From Dasyornis broadbenti (lineage: Eukaryota; Chordata; Aves; Passeriformes; Dasyornithidae), in assembly GCA_013397935.1 (NCBI GenBank), contig VZRN01001859.1, positions 625,247-689,246 of the forward strand: 64,000 bases of DNA, given 5' to 3'. Position 1 is the first letter of the stretch. Each line of letters starts with the position of its first letter. Under the pieces are notes generated by a model. The model ran no database searches. It worked only from the letters and a program-made list of their open reading frames with translations, and had not been told where the DNA came from. A program made the translations under genes and the position numbers. Below, piece by piece: positions 50,548-62,600 of this stretch.

Positions 50548-53500
50548 AACTGCTAAGAGAAGCATTTTAAAGGATATTACATTTGGTCAATATTGACAGA
50601 GGACTTAAATTCTTCTCCAGATAGTATGGTTTAAACAGCAAGCTTGATGGGGAGTAGGTAATGCCATACATGTCTTCTGTGGGATTTCTTAGGGCTTCAT
50701 GAAAACACCTGAGGCTGGCCACTACTGGAGATAGGCAGTGGGCTAGCATGCCTGATCCCATGCAATGGTTCTGCTGTAGTTCCCTCTGTAAAAGACAAGA
50801 GGGGTTGAATAATGAGCCTAAGGAGTTAAGTGTATTGTACCTCAAGATTTAAACCTCTTCACTGTGTATCTTTGTGTCACATTGCTCTTCCTGGAAGCTG
50901 CCAGTGAATGGATATGAATACGCAAAATGAACCAGTTTTCTGTGATCTTTCTCCCCAGACACAGTAGTATTACATTTTATCAGAGTTGCTTTGGAGGGGC
51001 CTGTGAAAGTTCTCATTCCAGAAATCCTCTTCCCAGAGAAAGAGGCACTGGATGGGGACAGGAAGCGATAGACTGGCTTTTCTGTCTTTTGTGAGAACAT
51101 GTATCTTTTAATTGAATATAACTTTCTGAAATTTGGATTTTTCTCTTTGATTTATAAACTACCATGCAGATGTGTGGTATTACTTAATAGATCAGGGCCA
51201 GAGCTCATTAGCCAATCCTTCAGTAGAAACTCACATGTTGCAGTCATGGAGTCGGCTGTTGGAGTTCTCTTTATAGAGTCAGAGATGTTCCTGCCTGAAA
51301 GTTCCTGAGCACTGCCTGAAAGCCAGCTCCCTCTGAACTCACCATGTCATTAATAGTAATAGTGATGTTCTCCCTATTTAACCAGCAGGACAAGATGTTT
51401 ACCAGTTTACCCACATTGATCAAGAAGACAAAATACATTTCCAAATGGAAAATCACCTCAGTGTCAGATTACCTTCCTCAGTTTACACCAGCTGAAATGT
51501 GTGAAAGAGAAGCCACTGGTCTCTTCATAGCATATTTGGCAGAGAGGTCCCTAAAAACTATACCTATTTCTATCTAGAGGAAAAAAAAAACAGAAATCTC
51601 AATATCCTGCTCATATTTACATGAATTTATAGAAAGAGCATGATGGAAGGTATAAAAAAATACATACCTTATGTACACATTTGGACTAAAAATACCTTTG
51701 TTGCCCTATGAACCACTGGTTTCCACACATGAAGGAAATTACCTTTTCAGCTCAATGTATATATTCCAAATTCCAGTATTAAGCTTTACAAACTGATGTA
51801 ATTGTTCGTGTACTGACCTTCTTGATGTTCATTCTATGATAAATATTCAAATTGTTGTAAGCCTTATCCAACATACACAGAACTAATGGCAGAAGCTGCT
51901 AAATATTATTTGGCAATACTCATTCTAACAAAGACTCTTTCATATAGGCTGTTCAGACTTCAACTGTCCTATGTTCCCTTGCACAAAGAATAGCAAAGAC
52001 ATTATAGAGGGCTCAGTTTCCCTACATGCTTTTGCTCTAAAAGCAGGACAGCTGAGGTTGCTTGGCCATAAGATCAGTGACAACTGCAGCATAATTGTAA
52101 GGTTGGATACGCATTCAGAGAGCTGCTAAGACCATGGCAATGTGAAATGTAGCCTCAGACTAAAGGTATTGTCTCTGCAACGGGTGTACATCACTGAGGC
52201 TCCTTAATTCTTCTAAATATCGTATGTGGGGCTATCGTTAGAAGAAGAAAAAAGGGAGAGCTTAAAAATTAGTAGTTACAACTAACTATAAAAACATTCT
52301 AAACAAAGTGGCCACTTAGTACATGCCTTATTCTGACCACCTCAACACTGGAATATTACATTTATGTAATTCTTGCCATAATTCATACTGGCGGATCGTT
52401 AAACATGTACTTCGTTATTGCCAAGCATAATTGTGAGCTGCTGGAAGTATTACTGGTTTGTAAATAAATATTTCTTCATAGATGGATAAGAGGGTTTTCT
52501 TCCTTGTTCATTTGCATATCACTTATGAGAGAAATTCAAATAATGTATTTTAGAGGGAAGATAGCAAGAAGACCGTGACGCAAGAATTAAATAACAGAAA
52601 CAATTACTAAAGAACTGCTGCAGCATATTCTCCTTATGTGGCAGAGGTTTTACAATATTTACTTTATATGATAGGAGTTATAAGTGGAATTCTATGTTGT
52701 CTGTTCAGCCTATTATGCAGATGGTGCTTGATTAAAATCTATTTTAAACTACAGCGATTACTGCAAGATAGTGTGCATAAAACAGCTCTCCTAGCTCCAT
52801 TAAAGGCTTTGGTAGTATTGCAGTTTATTTTAAATATGCTTATAGACATTTTCCAGGTTCTCAAGGGACATTTAGATATCAACGATGTGCCTTACTTGAT
52901 ACTTTTAAATCCTACACTAGATATTCTTGTGATCTATTATGTGTGCAACATGGTTAATGTACACTTTTTTAAAGTGAAAGATTATTGCTTTCTTGTGATA
53001 AATAAGTTAAATACATCACCATAATTAAGCAATAAGCCATGACAGGAGGTGGATTACCATGAGCTAACTACACCTCCAGGGATTTTGAGACACAAGTCTA
53101 TGCCTAGCAGAATATATATGGGTTTTATTTTATTTTCCATCTGTCTCTGCTTTGGTGGTTAGAAGTGGAGTCTATGAAGCTGATAGACTGATGGGAGCAT
53201 AAGGTAGGCCATCATCTCAGCCATTTGCAAGGTTATTAGTACTAGAATTCTGGTATTCTTTTTATTTTGTTATTTTCATATAAGACAAACAGAATTTCCC
53301 CTGTGAGTACTCTGTTTTTAACAGTGGGTTTTTGAAGTCTCTTGATCATTAAGGTTGGAGAATAAGGTTTTAGAGCTGTTCACAGAATAGCTTACCAGAA
53401 GGCAGTTGTACACAAGTTTCTGTAATATATCACCTGGTTTAAGGGTAGTTGAAGTAATGTGGTATCCTAATGTACAGAGAACTTTCATAAACTGAAAGGA

Positions 53501-54335
53501 GAAAAACGTTAGCAAATCACAGAGGTAAAGCTTTAACTATAGAACTAATTATTGTCAAATCTTCTTGCTCATGGACTTTCCACAGGACTTCTGAAAAGTT
53601 TAGACTAATGTTGTCAAGTTAACTACGGAGCCCTACTTAATTATACTTTAACTGATAATTTTGTGTACCTGTAGAATTAAATAGCAAGAGACAAAAATTC
53701 GGATAACTTAATAATAAGTAGCACACTTTTGTTTTTCCATATTTTCCAAATGCTGCCAATAGACTGCATGACCATTAACTTTGTCTTAAGGATTCAACAT
53801 TTGTAACATAATGCTCGGAAAACAAGCAACTTCATTTTCAAGTTGTGGACATCACTTTGTTGCTGCTTTTAGCAAACCACAGAGATCGATTTTTCACTTT
53901 AGTCACCTAGGTTCTGTTGGACACCACATAGAAAGACATATAGGAAAATAAAAAAGTTATTTTTTCTCAAAATGAGGATTTCCAGCCATTTTCCTCATGC
54001 AGTTCCACTGATTTGAGCACCTGTGTCCTCCTGTGCCACTTGATACGCATTGTTAAAAAATAATAATACGAGGAAGTGAAAGAAGTCATGCCTAGTAGAT
54101 GCATAGCCTAGAGCACACCATTTATGCTCTTGATCTTCTCATACTTCAAAACGCTTATGATGCACAGTGCTTTGGTCATGCCGTCAAAAGAAGAAAGCCT
54201 TTGAACCCACTTGTAAGATCACACACCATTGCTACAGGTATGGGAAATTAAGTGATCATATCAAGAAAAGCTACTTTACCATGAAGCTCCAATGTGTTGA
54301 AGAATCAGTTCATTGTCCTTTTATGTGCTTGTAAG

Positions 54336-54785
54336 TCATAGAATCCTAGAATCATTTAGGTTGGAAAAGACCTTTAAGATCACTGAGTCCAACTGTTAAC
54401 GTCACACTTCTAAGTTCGCTACTAAACCACATGCCCAAGAGCCACATCTACAAATCTTTTAGATGCCTCCAGGGAGAGTGACTCCACCACTTCCCTGGGC
54501 AGCCTGTTCCAATGCTTGACAATCTTTTTGGTGAAGAAAGTTTTCTTAAGATCCAATCTGAACTTCCCCAGGTGCAAATTGAGGCCGTTTTTTCTCTCTC
54601 ATTCTAGGGCTTGTGACTTGGGACAAGGCATCAATGCTCACCTTGCTACAACCTTTTTTTTCAAGTAGTTGTAGAGAGAGCTAAGGTCTCCCCTGTGCCT
54701 CCTTTTCTCCCGGCTAAACCGGAACCCCTGTTCCCTCAGGTTCTCCTCACAAGACTTTTGCTCCAAACCCTTCACCAGCTTTGCT
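54336..54785 (-). repeat. CR1 retroposon fragment, well preserved
   Basis: This is the clearest transposon in the window. It starts with CATAGAATCCTAGAATCATT, continues with GGTTGGAAAAGACCTTTAAG, GTGACTCCACCACTTCCCTG and GGCAGCCTGTTCCAATGCTT, then TAAGGTCTCCCCTGTGCCTC and CTCCAAACCCTTCACCAGCT. This is the reverse complement of a bird CR1 3' part, covering about 450 bp. It retains the family landmarks with fewer changes than the other copies. Confidence 0.95.
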
Positions 54786-55603
54786 AGAAAAACAAGGTGC
54801 TTTGGTGTTTGCACAAATGCTCATGTGCAGGGGTTTTTTCAGGTGTGCATAAATAAGGCTCATGAGCTTTCCTCCATATGTCATTCTTCTGACACTTCTT
54901 TCCTCAAACCACTTGTTTTCACAAGAGCAGATATTAAAACTACACCACTAAATCCAGATAGGTCAAAACTGATCCTTTAAAGGGCTCTAAACTGTCTATA
55001 CTGCTAAAACTTTGTTTCTTCAGACTTTAATTAGAAGGTGTGTAGGGGAATGTCTATCACTTGAATTGCTTGGTTCGCAACTAGATTGTTGTCAAAGTCC
55101 CTGGAAGGTGTACTACCAGCTGCAAAAGAAATTGATTTGAACAGTAGTCTGGGGTCATTCTGGGGAAGGATGAGAATAAGAAAAAGGTAGAGATGACAGT
55201 GTTGCTGCTGTATGCAGATGGTTCATATTGTTGAACTGATACTCAGGCTATAGAGAAACTAATTTAATTTGAATTTTCTCATTATTTTCATGTTATAGCC
55301 ACTAGCAATAAAACAGAAAAGGTGAAAAGATGACCAGATGAACTACTGAGATTATAGCAATTATATGAAGGAGAAATATAAAGTACTTTAGGGGGAAAAA
55401 TAGCATTATCTGAAATACTTATAGTGAATTTTATACGTGTGACTAAGGCAGATAGTGGCAACATTTGGATTATCAAAGATAACAACAAAAATTCCATTTC
55501 TGCATGCAAAATCCAAAATTTTTGCATCACAGAGGCCGTAACAGTGGTTGGAGTGAATTAAACTGGCTTTTTTTTATAGTACTTTCCTAATTTTATGTTA
55601 CAG

Positions 55604-55834
55604 GTCAATGGTGGTGAGAAGAGACCTGCTTCAGATATAGGAAAGAAACCCAAAACTCCCAAAAAGAAGAAGAAGAAGGACCCAAATGAGCCACAGAAGC
55701 CTGTGTCTGCCTATGCATTATTCTTTCGAGACACTCAAGCAGCCATCAAGGGCCAAAACCCCAATGCTACTTTTGGTGAAGTCTCTAAAATTGTAGCTTC
55801 AATGTGGGACGGCTTAGGAGAAGAACAAAAACAG
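55604..55834 (+). CDS. TOX: TOX internal coding exon C (NLS and start of HMG box)
   Basis: This 231-bp exon encodes 77 residues, from VNGGEKRPASD to WDGLGEEQKQ. Residues about 14-25 form a lysine-rich nuclear localisation signal (KKPKTPKKKKKK). From about residue 28 (NEPQKPVSAYALFF) it encodes the HMG box, a structure-dependent DNA-binding fold, through helix 1 and helix 2 (FGEVSKIVASMWDGL). The end of the box (in mammals VYKKKTEAAKKEY and onward) is missing, because the exon stops inside the domain; that split is normal for TOX. The acceptor is TTACAG at 55603, with a branchpoint-like CCTAAT upstream; the donor is GTACAA at 55835. The exon is phase 0/0. The frame stays open for 31 more codons into the intron, but that part has no similarity to TOX. 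Confidence 0.97.
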
Positions 55835-56985
55835 GTACAATATGTGCTGCAGCTCAGAGGCTTTGTTTCAGGAAAGTGTTATCAGGGTCATCTGAGCACT
55901 GTAGGCAGCTTCTTTTGTTTGCCAGGATGAAACTTGAATATGTGCCATCTCAAGAATATGATTTAAAGACACTGAGATAAAGAGAGTATCGTTTTATTTT
56001 GTCTGTATGAAACCACTGAAAGAGTTTACCTTGTTTTGGGGTGTGATGCAAGTTTTAGGATTATATTAAGGAATGTTTTATGCTGAAATTAGTTGGCCTA
56101 GGATTTTACGTCATTGACCTGTATGTGAAACTGTCATGTAAGAGAAACTTGCTGCCAAACTTTAGATCTGTGCAGTGGCACCTACATGTATCTGAGCTTC
56201 CACTTGCAGATGTTTCTCTTCCCCTTGATCCCATGATGCTAGAAGGGAAGCTGGGCTCACGTTTGCTCCCAAACCACCTGGCTTTTATGGCAGAAGTTAG
56301 TGACATCTTGACCTGAGGTGTACACTGGCAAAGGGCAGCCTTTAGCATTATGGGGACCATGGAAATCACTTCCCAAGGTTACTTCTATCTGCTGTGGAAA
56401 GGTCGTGGTTCTGCAATGAGGCCGGCAGAGCTGGACCGGAAACTTTGCAGAAATCCTTCCAAGTCAGTCGAAGCTGTGTAAAAGTGGGCACCTCTGGAAG
56501 CTCATCACATTTAAGTGGTGACAGTTGGCAAATAATTTTCATCCTCACCATAGCAAACCATTGCTTTTGTGTTGTTATTGGTTTCATTTTTGCTAACTGC
56601 TAACAGGATGGATTGATAAAGAAATGGGAAATTTAAGAAAACAACAGATATAGAAGGAAAGGATATGCTGGGTGAGAGTTATATTGGCTGCAAAAGACCT
56701 GGGCTGGGGTTAATGTTAGCACAGAGTGTGGAAAAGTACTGGGACTAAACTGAATCTCATTCATTCACACACTGCTGTTACAAAATTGCAGTCTAAAAGA
56801 CTAAGAGCTAAAGGAAATTTTTTGATGCCTTTTTGGCATGTAAAATTATTTGGGCTTGAAAGAAAAAAAAAAAAAAGAAAGGTTACTTTGCTTATAACTG
56901 GGTAGTATAGGTAGATAGATCCTTCTGGATCCTTGTTAAAGGTACCAGTGTAAAAAGCATCAAGATCTGGCATTCACTGACTAAC

Positions 56986-57091
56986 TTAAACAAAAAAAAT
57001 TTAAAAAACCAAAAAAAAAAAAAAAAAAAACCCAACAAAAAAAAACCACACCAAAAAAACCAAAACCAAACCAAAACAAAACAAAAAAATC
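56986..57091. repeat. A/C-rich imperfect repeat (CAAAA/CCAAA type)
   Basis: About 100 bases composed almost entirely of A and C, with imperfect CCAAA and CAAAA units and a pure A stretch of about 20. Complete strand asymmetry of A and C over this length marks it as simple sequence. Confidence 0.95.
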
Positions 57092-58165
57092 CCTAATGTT
57101 ATCTAGTATCCACCATTGAATAAGGCCAGCATTTGGAAGGTTTAGCTGGAAGAAAGGTAACTTTCTGAACACAGGGATCAGAAAAGTCACTTAGACTAGC
57201 ACATTGTTTTGTTGTGTTGTCTCTTTCTTTCCCCTTTTTTAACATGCTCAGCAACAGCCAACCTAAAAGACTCCGAAATGCACATTTCCTTTAAGCTTGT
57301 CATGTGAGTACAACCACCAAAATAATGAAATCCTTCCACAGAAATGTGTAAGAAAAGTGCATGAAACCCTAAATTTCCAGCTTTAACTTCAATTTCCTAT
57401 TCATAGTTAAAAGCAAAAATTGAATAAGTTGTGTGATGCAAGAGCAGAACAAAATTTATTTTCCTTATCTCTGTTGTTGTTAATTGAAGTTGAAACACAG
57501 CAGAATGATGTGTTATGGAATCCACATGACACATCCATTTACAAATGGCTGCAACTATGTTTTTAAAGCAAGTTTTTTCAAGAGTTTGGGTTAGCATATC
57601 TTTGTTGCTTTTTGACCCATTTTGCCTATTCATTATCATCTATTAAGCACATTTTTAAAACTCCAGGCCCAAGCCCTTTCTAATCTAGCACTGTACAAAA
57701 ATAATAAAAGACAGTACCCATTAAAAAAAATAAAATTGGCAATCCTATTTTCTAGAATAAAATTAAACTAATTTTTTATTCCATTAGGGATCTAGCTGTA
57801 CAAAGTAATGATTACAAGACATCTTAACTGACTGGATAGTCTGTATTTTAAAGGCCTAATTTTTCAGATCCAGACCATTAGTAACTGTTATGAAACCTAT
57901 GTCTCTGGTAGGAAAATTGGACTCTAAAAATACAAATGATTAATGTAGCATTTGGTATTTGGCATTGAAGAAGCTTCAGAAATGCAAAAATAGTTAAATA
58001 AAGAAACAATAACATCATTGGAGGACTACTTTATTGATGAATTATACTTGCTGAAAAGGATTTAATTATCATAAAGCTTCTGGCTTATGTTTTGGAAGCT
58101 AACGCTTATTCTGGAATTTAAATAGAAGTATGTTTCCAAATTATGTTTCCTGAATTGGAACTCCT

Positions 58166-58185
58166 TTTACTATTTAAATAGTAAA
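58166..58185. repeat. 20-bp perfect palindrome
   Basis: TTTACTATTTAAATAGTAAA is exactly self-complementary. AT-rich, in the intron after exon C. Confidence 0.9.
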
Positions 58186-59626
58186 TATAAATGAATCAGA
58201 AGGCAGAACATAATGCAGCTATTGAGAAAGGAGAATAGCCCCATGTTTTCATGCTAAAATGAAATCTTCTTTGTTCCTATGATCTGAGCCTTTTTTTCCT
58301 GAAATCCATAGAATTCTTCTTGTTTATTCCTGAAGATTGATCACAGAATAAATAAAAGTATAGAAACTCAGCACAATAACGACCTAAGGGCAGTATATGT
58401 ATGTCCAAGCCTTTGCAACAAAATTTTGATAACCTGTCATATTAGACTGTAGCTTGCAAAGCTTTGTGAAATAACCACACATGTTTTTCAAACCTGTAAA
58501 GAACTAGGAAACTCTTGTTTGAGAAAATAGGATTTGAATGACAAAAAAAGAAATGTTATTATGAACTAGCTGATGGTAGGTACTTTACTGAAGTTAGGGG
58601 AGCATTATGCTTGAAATGGAGTGCACTCTGATACTCTCACTGTGAGAATAATGCAATTTATTAGAGTAAAGCAGATACCAGTGTACTTTCCTCTTATTTT
58701 CCCATATGAAGACATTTGCACTTTTGAGCCATATGTTCCCATTAATTTGTGTGTGCAAAAGGCCCATTTGCAAACAATGCTGGTGTGTGCCTGTATTTTG
58801 CTTGTCCAACAAAACTATCTGCACAGAGGAGTCTAGAAGTTAAAGGAAGTTTTGTAGTCATGGTGGACTTTGTCATGGACTTTTCAAATTCTGAATACAG
58901 TACAATAATTACATATGATCAGAAGCAGGCACTGTGCCTTTTCCTTCATTTTTGCACTGTAAATGCTTTCTAAAACTACAGATTAATAACTCTGTGAATG
59001 GTAGGCAGCTGTAGCAGTAGTATGTTGAGGTACATTCTCCTCAGTGCTGTAGGCCATAGCACTGGGATATTTTTTTTCAGTGACTTTTCCAGTTCCTCTC
59101 TTATGATCACAAACATTTTTTTCTCCATAGTACTGTACGTCTGTGCATCCCGTTTCTAAAGATTATCTATCTACATCTGTGCCCTTTGCATACTTTTTCA
59201 CTGCAAAGGGGAGATAAACAGCCCCTAGGAAGGAGGGTTCAACGTACTAAATGGTTGAGTCTCTGGCTTTCAGACAGAACATTGGTTTAAACTGGGTAAA
59301 AAGGCCATTTAGGTCATTTTCTGTCCTTAGATGAAAAAAGAAAGTCATTTTAAATCAGTACCAGATGTGCATGTACTAAATGAACCTTAAGTTTCTAATT
59401 GGAGTCCTAGTAAAGCTGTAATAGATGTGGCAAATTACAAACAAAATGTTCTTGTTTACATTAGTGTAACTTTAAAACTTCAGCCAAAGACCTTAATAAA
59501 TGTTCTGTTATTCTAAAAATGGACTTGAATGTCTATTCAACATTCAACAAAATTAATCTCTGGTGTAACGTCGCTGACTTAACTGGAATTCTAGCAGGAA
59601 TGAATTTGGCCTCCTATGAACAGCTT

Positions 59627-59670
59627 AGTGTGTGTACTTGTGTGTGTGTATGTGTTCCTGTGTGTTTACT
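59627..59670. repeat. GT-rich microsatellite remnant
   Basis: Imperfect TG repeat (GTGTGTACTTGTGTGTGTAT and similar), interrupted several times, so probably an old and stable microsatellite. Confidence 0.8.
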
Positions 59671-62600
59671 TAAATGTTGCACTGGCCCTACAGCTGGGAG
59701 AAGGAGGGATTCACATCGGGCACCCTAAACTTAACAATCAGAAGTAGCAGGTGAAAGGACTGTTGGAGTGCTGTGACAGATGCTTTCTTTCAGGCTGCGT
59801 AATTCATAGACAGTGATATTAGCTGCAACAGTTCAGCTCAATAGCAACACCTCATTATTTTATCCCTCAGTATTTATTCCTATGGTTGACGCCTCATGAA
59901 ATTACTGTTAATGTGTTTATATAAGGGCAGATCTGACACAAGTGGGAAGAATTTAATTTCCCACTCATTCTTTCCTGCTGATGTGTCCTCTTCCCCTGGT
60001 AGAAGTGGCAAGTGTAAATAGTTAATTTGCTTCAATTATGAGCCTGTCCTGCTAAATTAGAAGCAGCAGGAATATGAAGAGCCAGAATTATACATATGAG
60101 GCAGCTGACAAATCCTCCAAGCTCACAAAATCAAATCATTTACTCCTCATTGGTGCTCAAAGACCTACTAGATAAAAGGTGCAGTTTATTCTTTAATATC
60201 TGATGGAACTTGGATTGTATTTTACCAATACTTACGTAAAACAAAGTCCCTGTGCATTAGTGTCAATGTTTGTGATGTTGTTACCATTTTCACTATAACC
60301 TACAAGCTTTCAGGGGTTTGTATTTTGTCACTAAAAATAACCCAGGCTGATTTGGGCATGAAAAATAACAAAGCGTGTTTTTTAAGTGTCTCTTTTGACC
60401 ACAGGGACGTTTTAGACATAGCAGCACATTATCCACTGCTGGGATGAACCAGATCAGTAGCAGTCCTACAAGGAATGCTGGCCAACACTTCGTATCTCCA
60501 CAGCTTCTCTCATGATGTGGGGCACCACAAGTCAGATCAAAGTGGATCTGAGACCAGTGTTTCAAGAGGTCTTGACTCCATCTGGCCTCTGGGAACACCC
60601 AGCCTAGATCCTCCCTCCCGCGGTGCAATGGCATCCCATCTCGTGACATGACAGATTACATCATCCATCCCACGGCTGGAAGAGCCATCATGTCCCCATT
60701 GCATTGCCATGCATGTGGGCTGCCCAGTGTCAGGATGTCAGAGAGTTCAGGGATTGGCTGCTGAAACAGCTTCAGAAGATGTACAGACCATGAGGTCAAG
60801 GTAGTCCAATAGCATTTTTAAAACAAATTTTCAGTTTCTTCCCTTATATAGGCTCATATACTCACACAGACATTTTTTTATCTCTGTCTTATCCTCCCTT
60901 TAAAAACCCTTACTTGCTCTGTGCTAATGGAGAATCTCCAAGGAATAACTAACACACTTGTAAGAGGATGAGAATGTACCTTCCATTTAGTAAATAAACA
61001 ACCACACAAGCTTTAGCTTTGTATTTTTTTGTAAATGAGAATAGGAAGGGAAGGCACATCTGTGTGTGCATCCTGCCAAAGTGAATTATAAGCAAAATGG
61101 ATTCAGGAATAGGCACAACAGACAGCAACCTTACATCTCTCCTCCCAGCTGCCTGCACCAGCAATGTTACTTTTACCAGTGTTGCATCCTAGGCGTCTTT
61201 GGGAGATGCACTGTTTTTCTTCATAAATTTCTATATTGAACTTGCATCTGTACCCTTTGAAGGTCTAGATTGAAGTGTCAAGATTTCAAAACAACTGATC
61301 TTCTCCATCTCCCTTCCTCTGAAAGCATCTGGGCTTAATGAGCTGGAACACAAATGGGCCAATGACAGACACACACTAAGTGCAGATACAACCCATGTCT
61401 ATCCATATATATATATACATATGTGTAAATTTATATCTTCAGATTGTTCTATAGCCCTGGCTTCTATAGGACGTGTCCTTGAACCCCTTAATTTCCATTG
61501 ACTTCGGAGGGGAGAAGTGTCAGGCCCTCTGGGAGCACTGAAGTCACAGACAATATCAGACACCCCCTGTCCAGGGTGGATTTCTAATATCCATTTGCAG
61601 CACACAACAAACACAGCTCCTAGAGAAATACTGCACAAGGCCACCGAGTTATGAAATGTTGACTTTAACTCCACCTTCTTATTGTACCTGGAAGTAGCTG
61701 GGCCAAAAGGACCCTGGATTTCTAATACTGCTGTAGCAATGTGCATAAATAATAGCCTTAATTTTCTACTTTTTCTTCTTCCCCAGGTTTTATCCATATA
61801 TTTGACCTCAATAGAAACATGACTTATAAGTCATTTACATACAAAACTGGATTTAGGCCCAATTATTATGCCTCCATTCAGGCTCACGTGCTTATTTTTT
61901 TTTTAAGTACCAGCAAGTGGAAATAATCGCCACATGTCATATGTTTAATGTCACTTGTTTTGTACTCAACTTTCATCCAACCTACTTCTGATAAAGTATG
62001 CAGCCCTACTCTTGTAAGCTGAAAGCATCGAGACTATAAGGTCAAATTTAGGCCTGGCACAAATGGCTGCAATTTCTAATGCTCTCCATAGAGTCTCACT
62101 GTTTGTGCTAGAGCTGAATTTGGGCTGTGATCTTTCCCCCACATGCTAGAAAGACTGAATTCTTTCCCCTAAGCCTCTAATATGTAATCAGTATCTTTTC
62201 CATGCTCTACAGTCAAAGGGACTACTGAGCCATATAGCTAGCCCTGGGCCTCTTTCTGTTACTGTATGTACCTAGATTAAAAATCAAATGGTAACATATT
62301 TCAATGTCCATTAAGCGATTCTGAGGATTTTTTTTCTGACTGCTGTGGGAGTATCTTTCTCCATATTTTAGATGAGTGTGTGCAGCTCTAGGTGCCTTTG
62401 CTGCGAAATCAGGAGATTAAAACTAGAGATATGTCTCCCACTTGGAAAAAAATGCAAGTTTTCTCTATAAGCCGATGTATTTAGGGCCAGGAATGACTAT
62501 CTGAATGTGGAATTTAATTCTGGATTGCAGTCTACTGTATTTTATCAGATGACATTCCTGTAACTATAGCCCGTGAAAATGACACTCCCATGGGATATAA

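Larger units (their letters stand above)
48843..55603 (+). other. TOX: TOX intron between exons B and C
   Basis: A 6,761-bp intron with a GTAGGC donor and a TTACAG acceptor. It contains one long minus-strand CR1 fragment (54336-54785), an AT palindrome at 50530-50547 and a hydrophobic open frame at 52611-53024 that is not supported as a gene. The rest is unremarkable AT-rich sequence. Confidence 0.9.

Noticed and set aside
60293..60649. 118-codon minus-strand open frame with a hydrophobic segment
   Set aside because: Checked for transposon or retroviral protein character and none was recognised; local GC content explains the open frame.
61399..61797. 132-codon minus-strand open frame
   Set aside because: No recognised similarity; its C-terminus is coded by a TA repeat.
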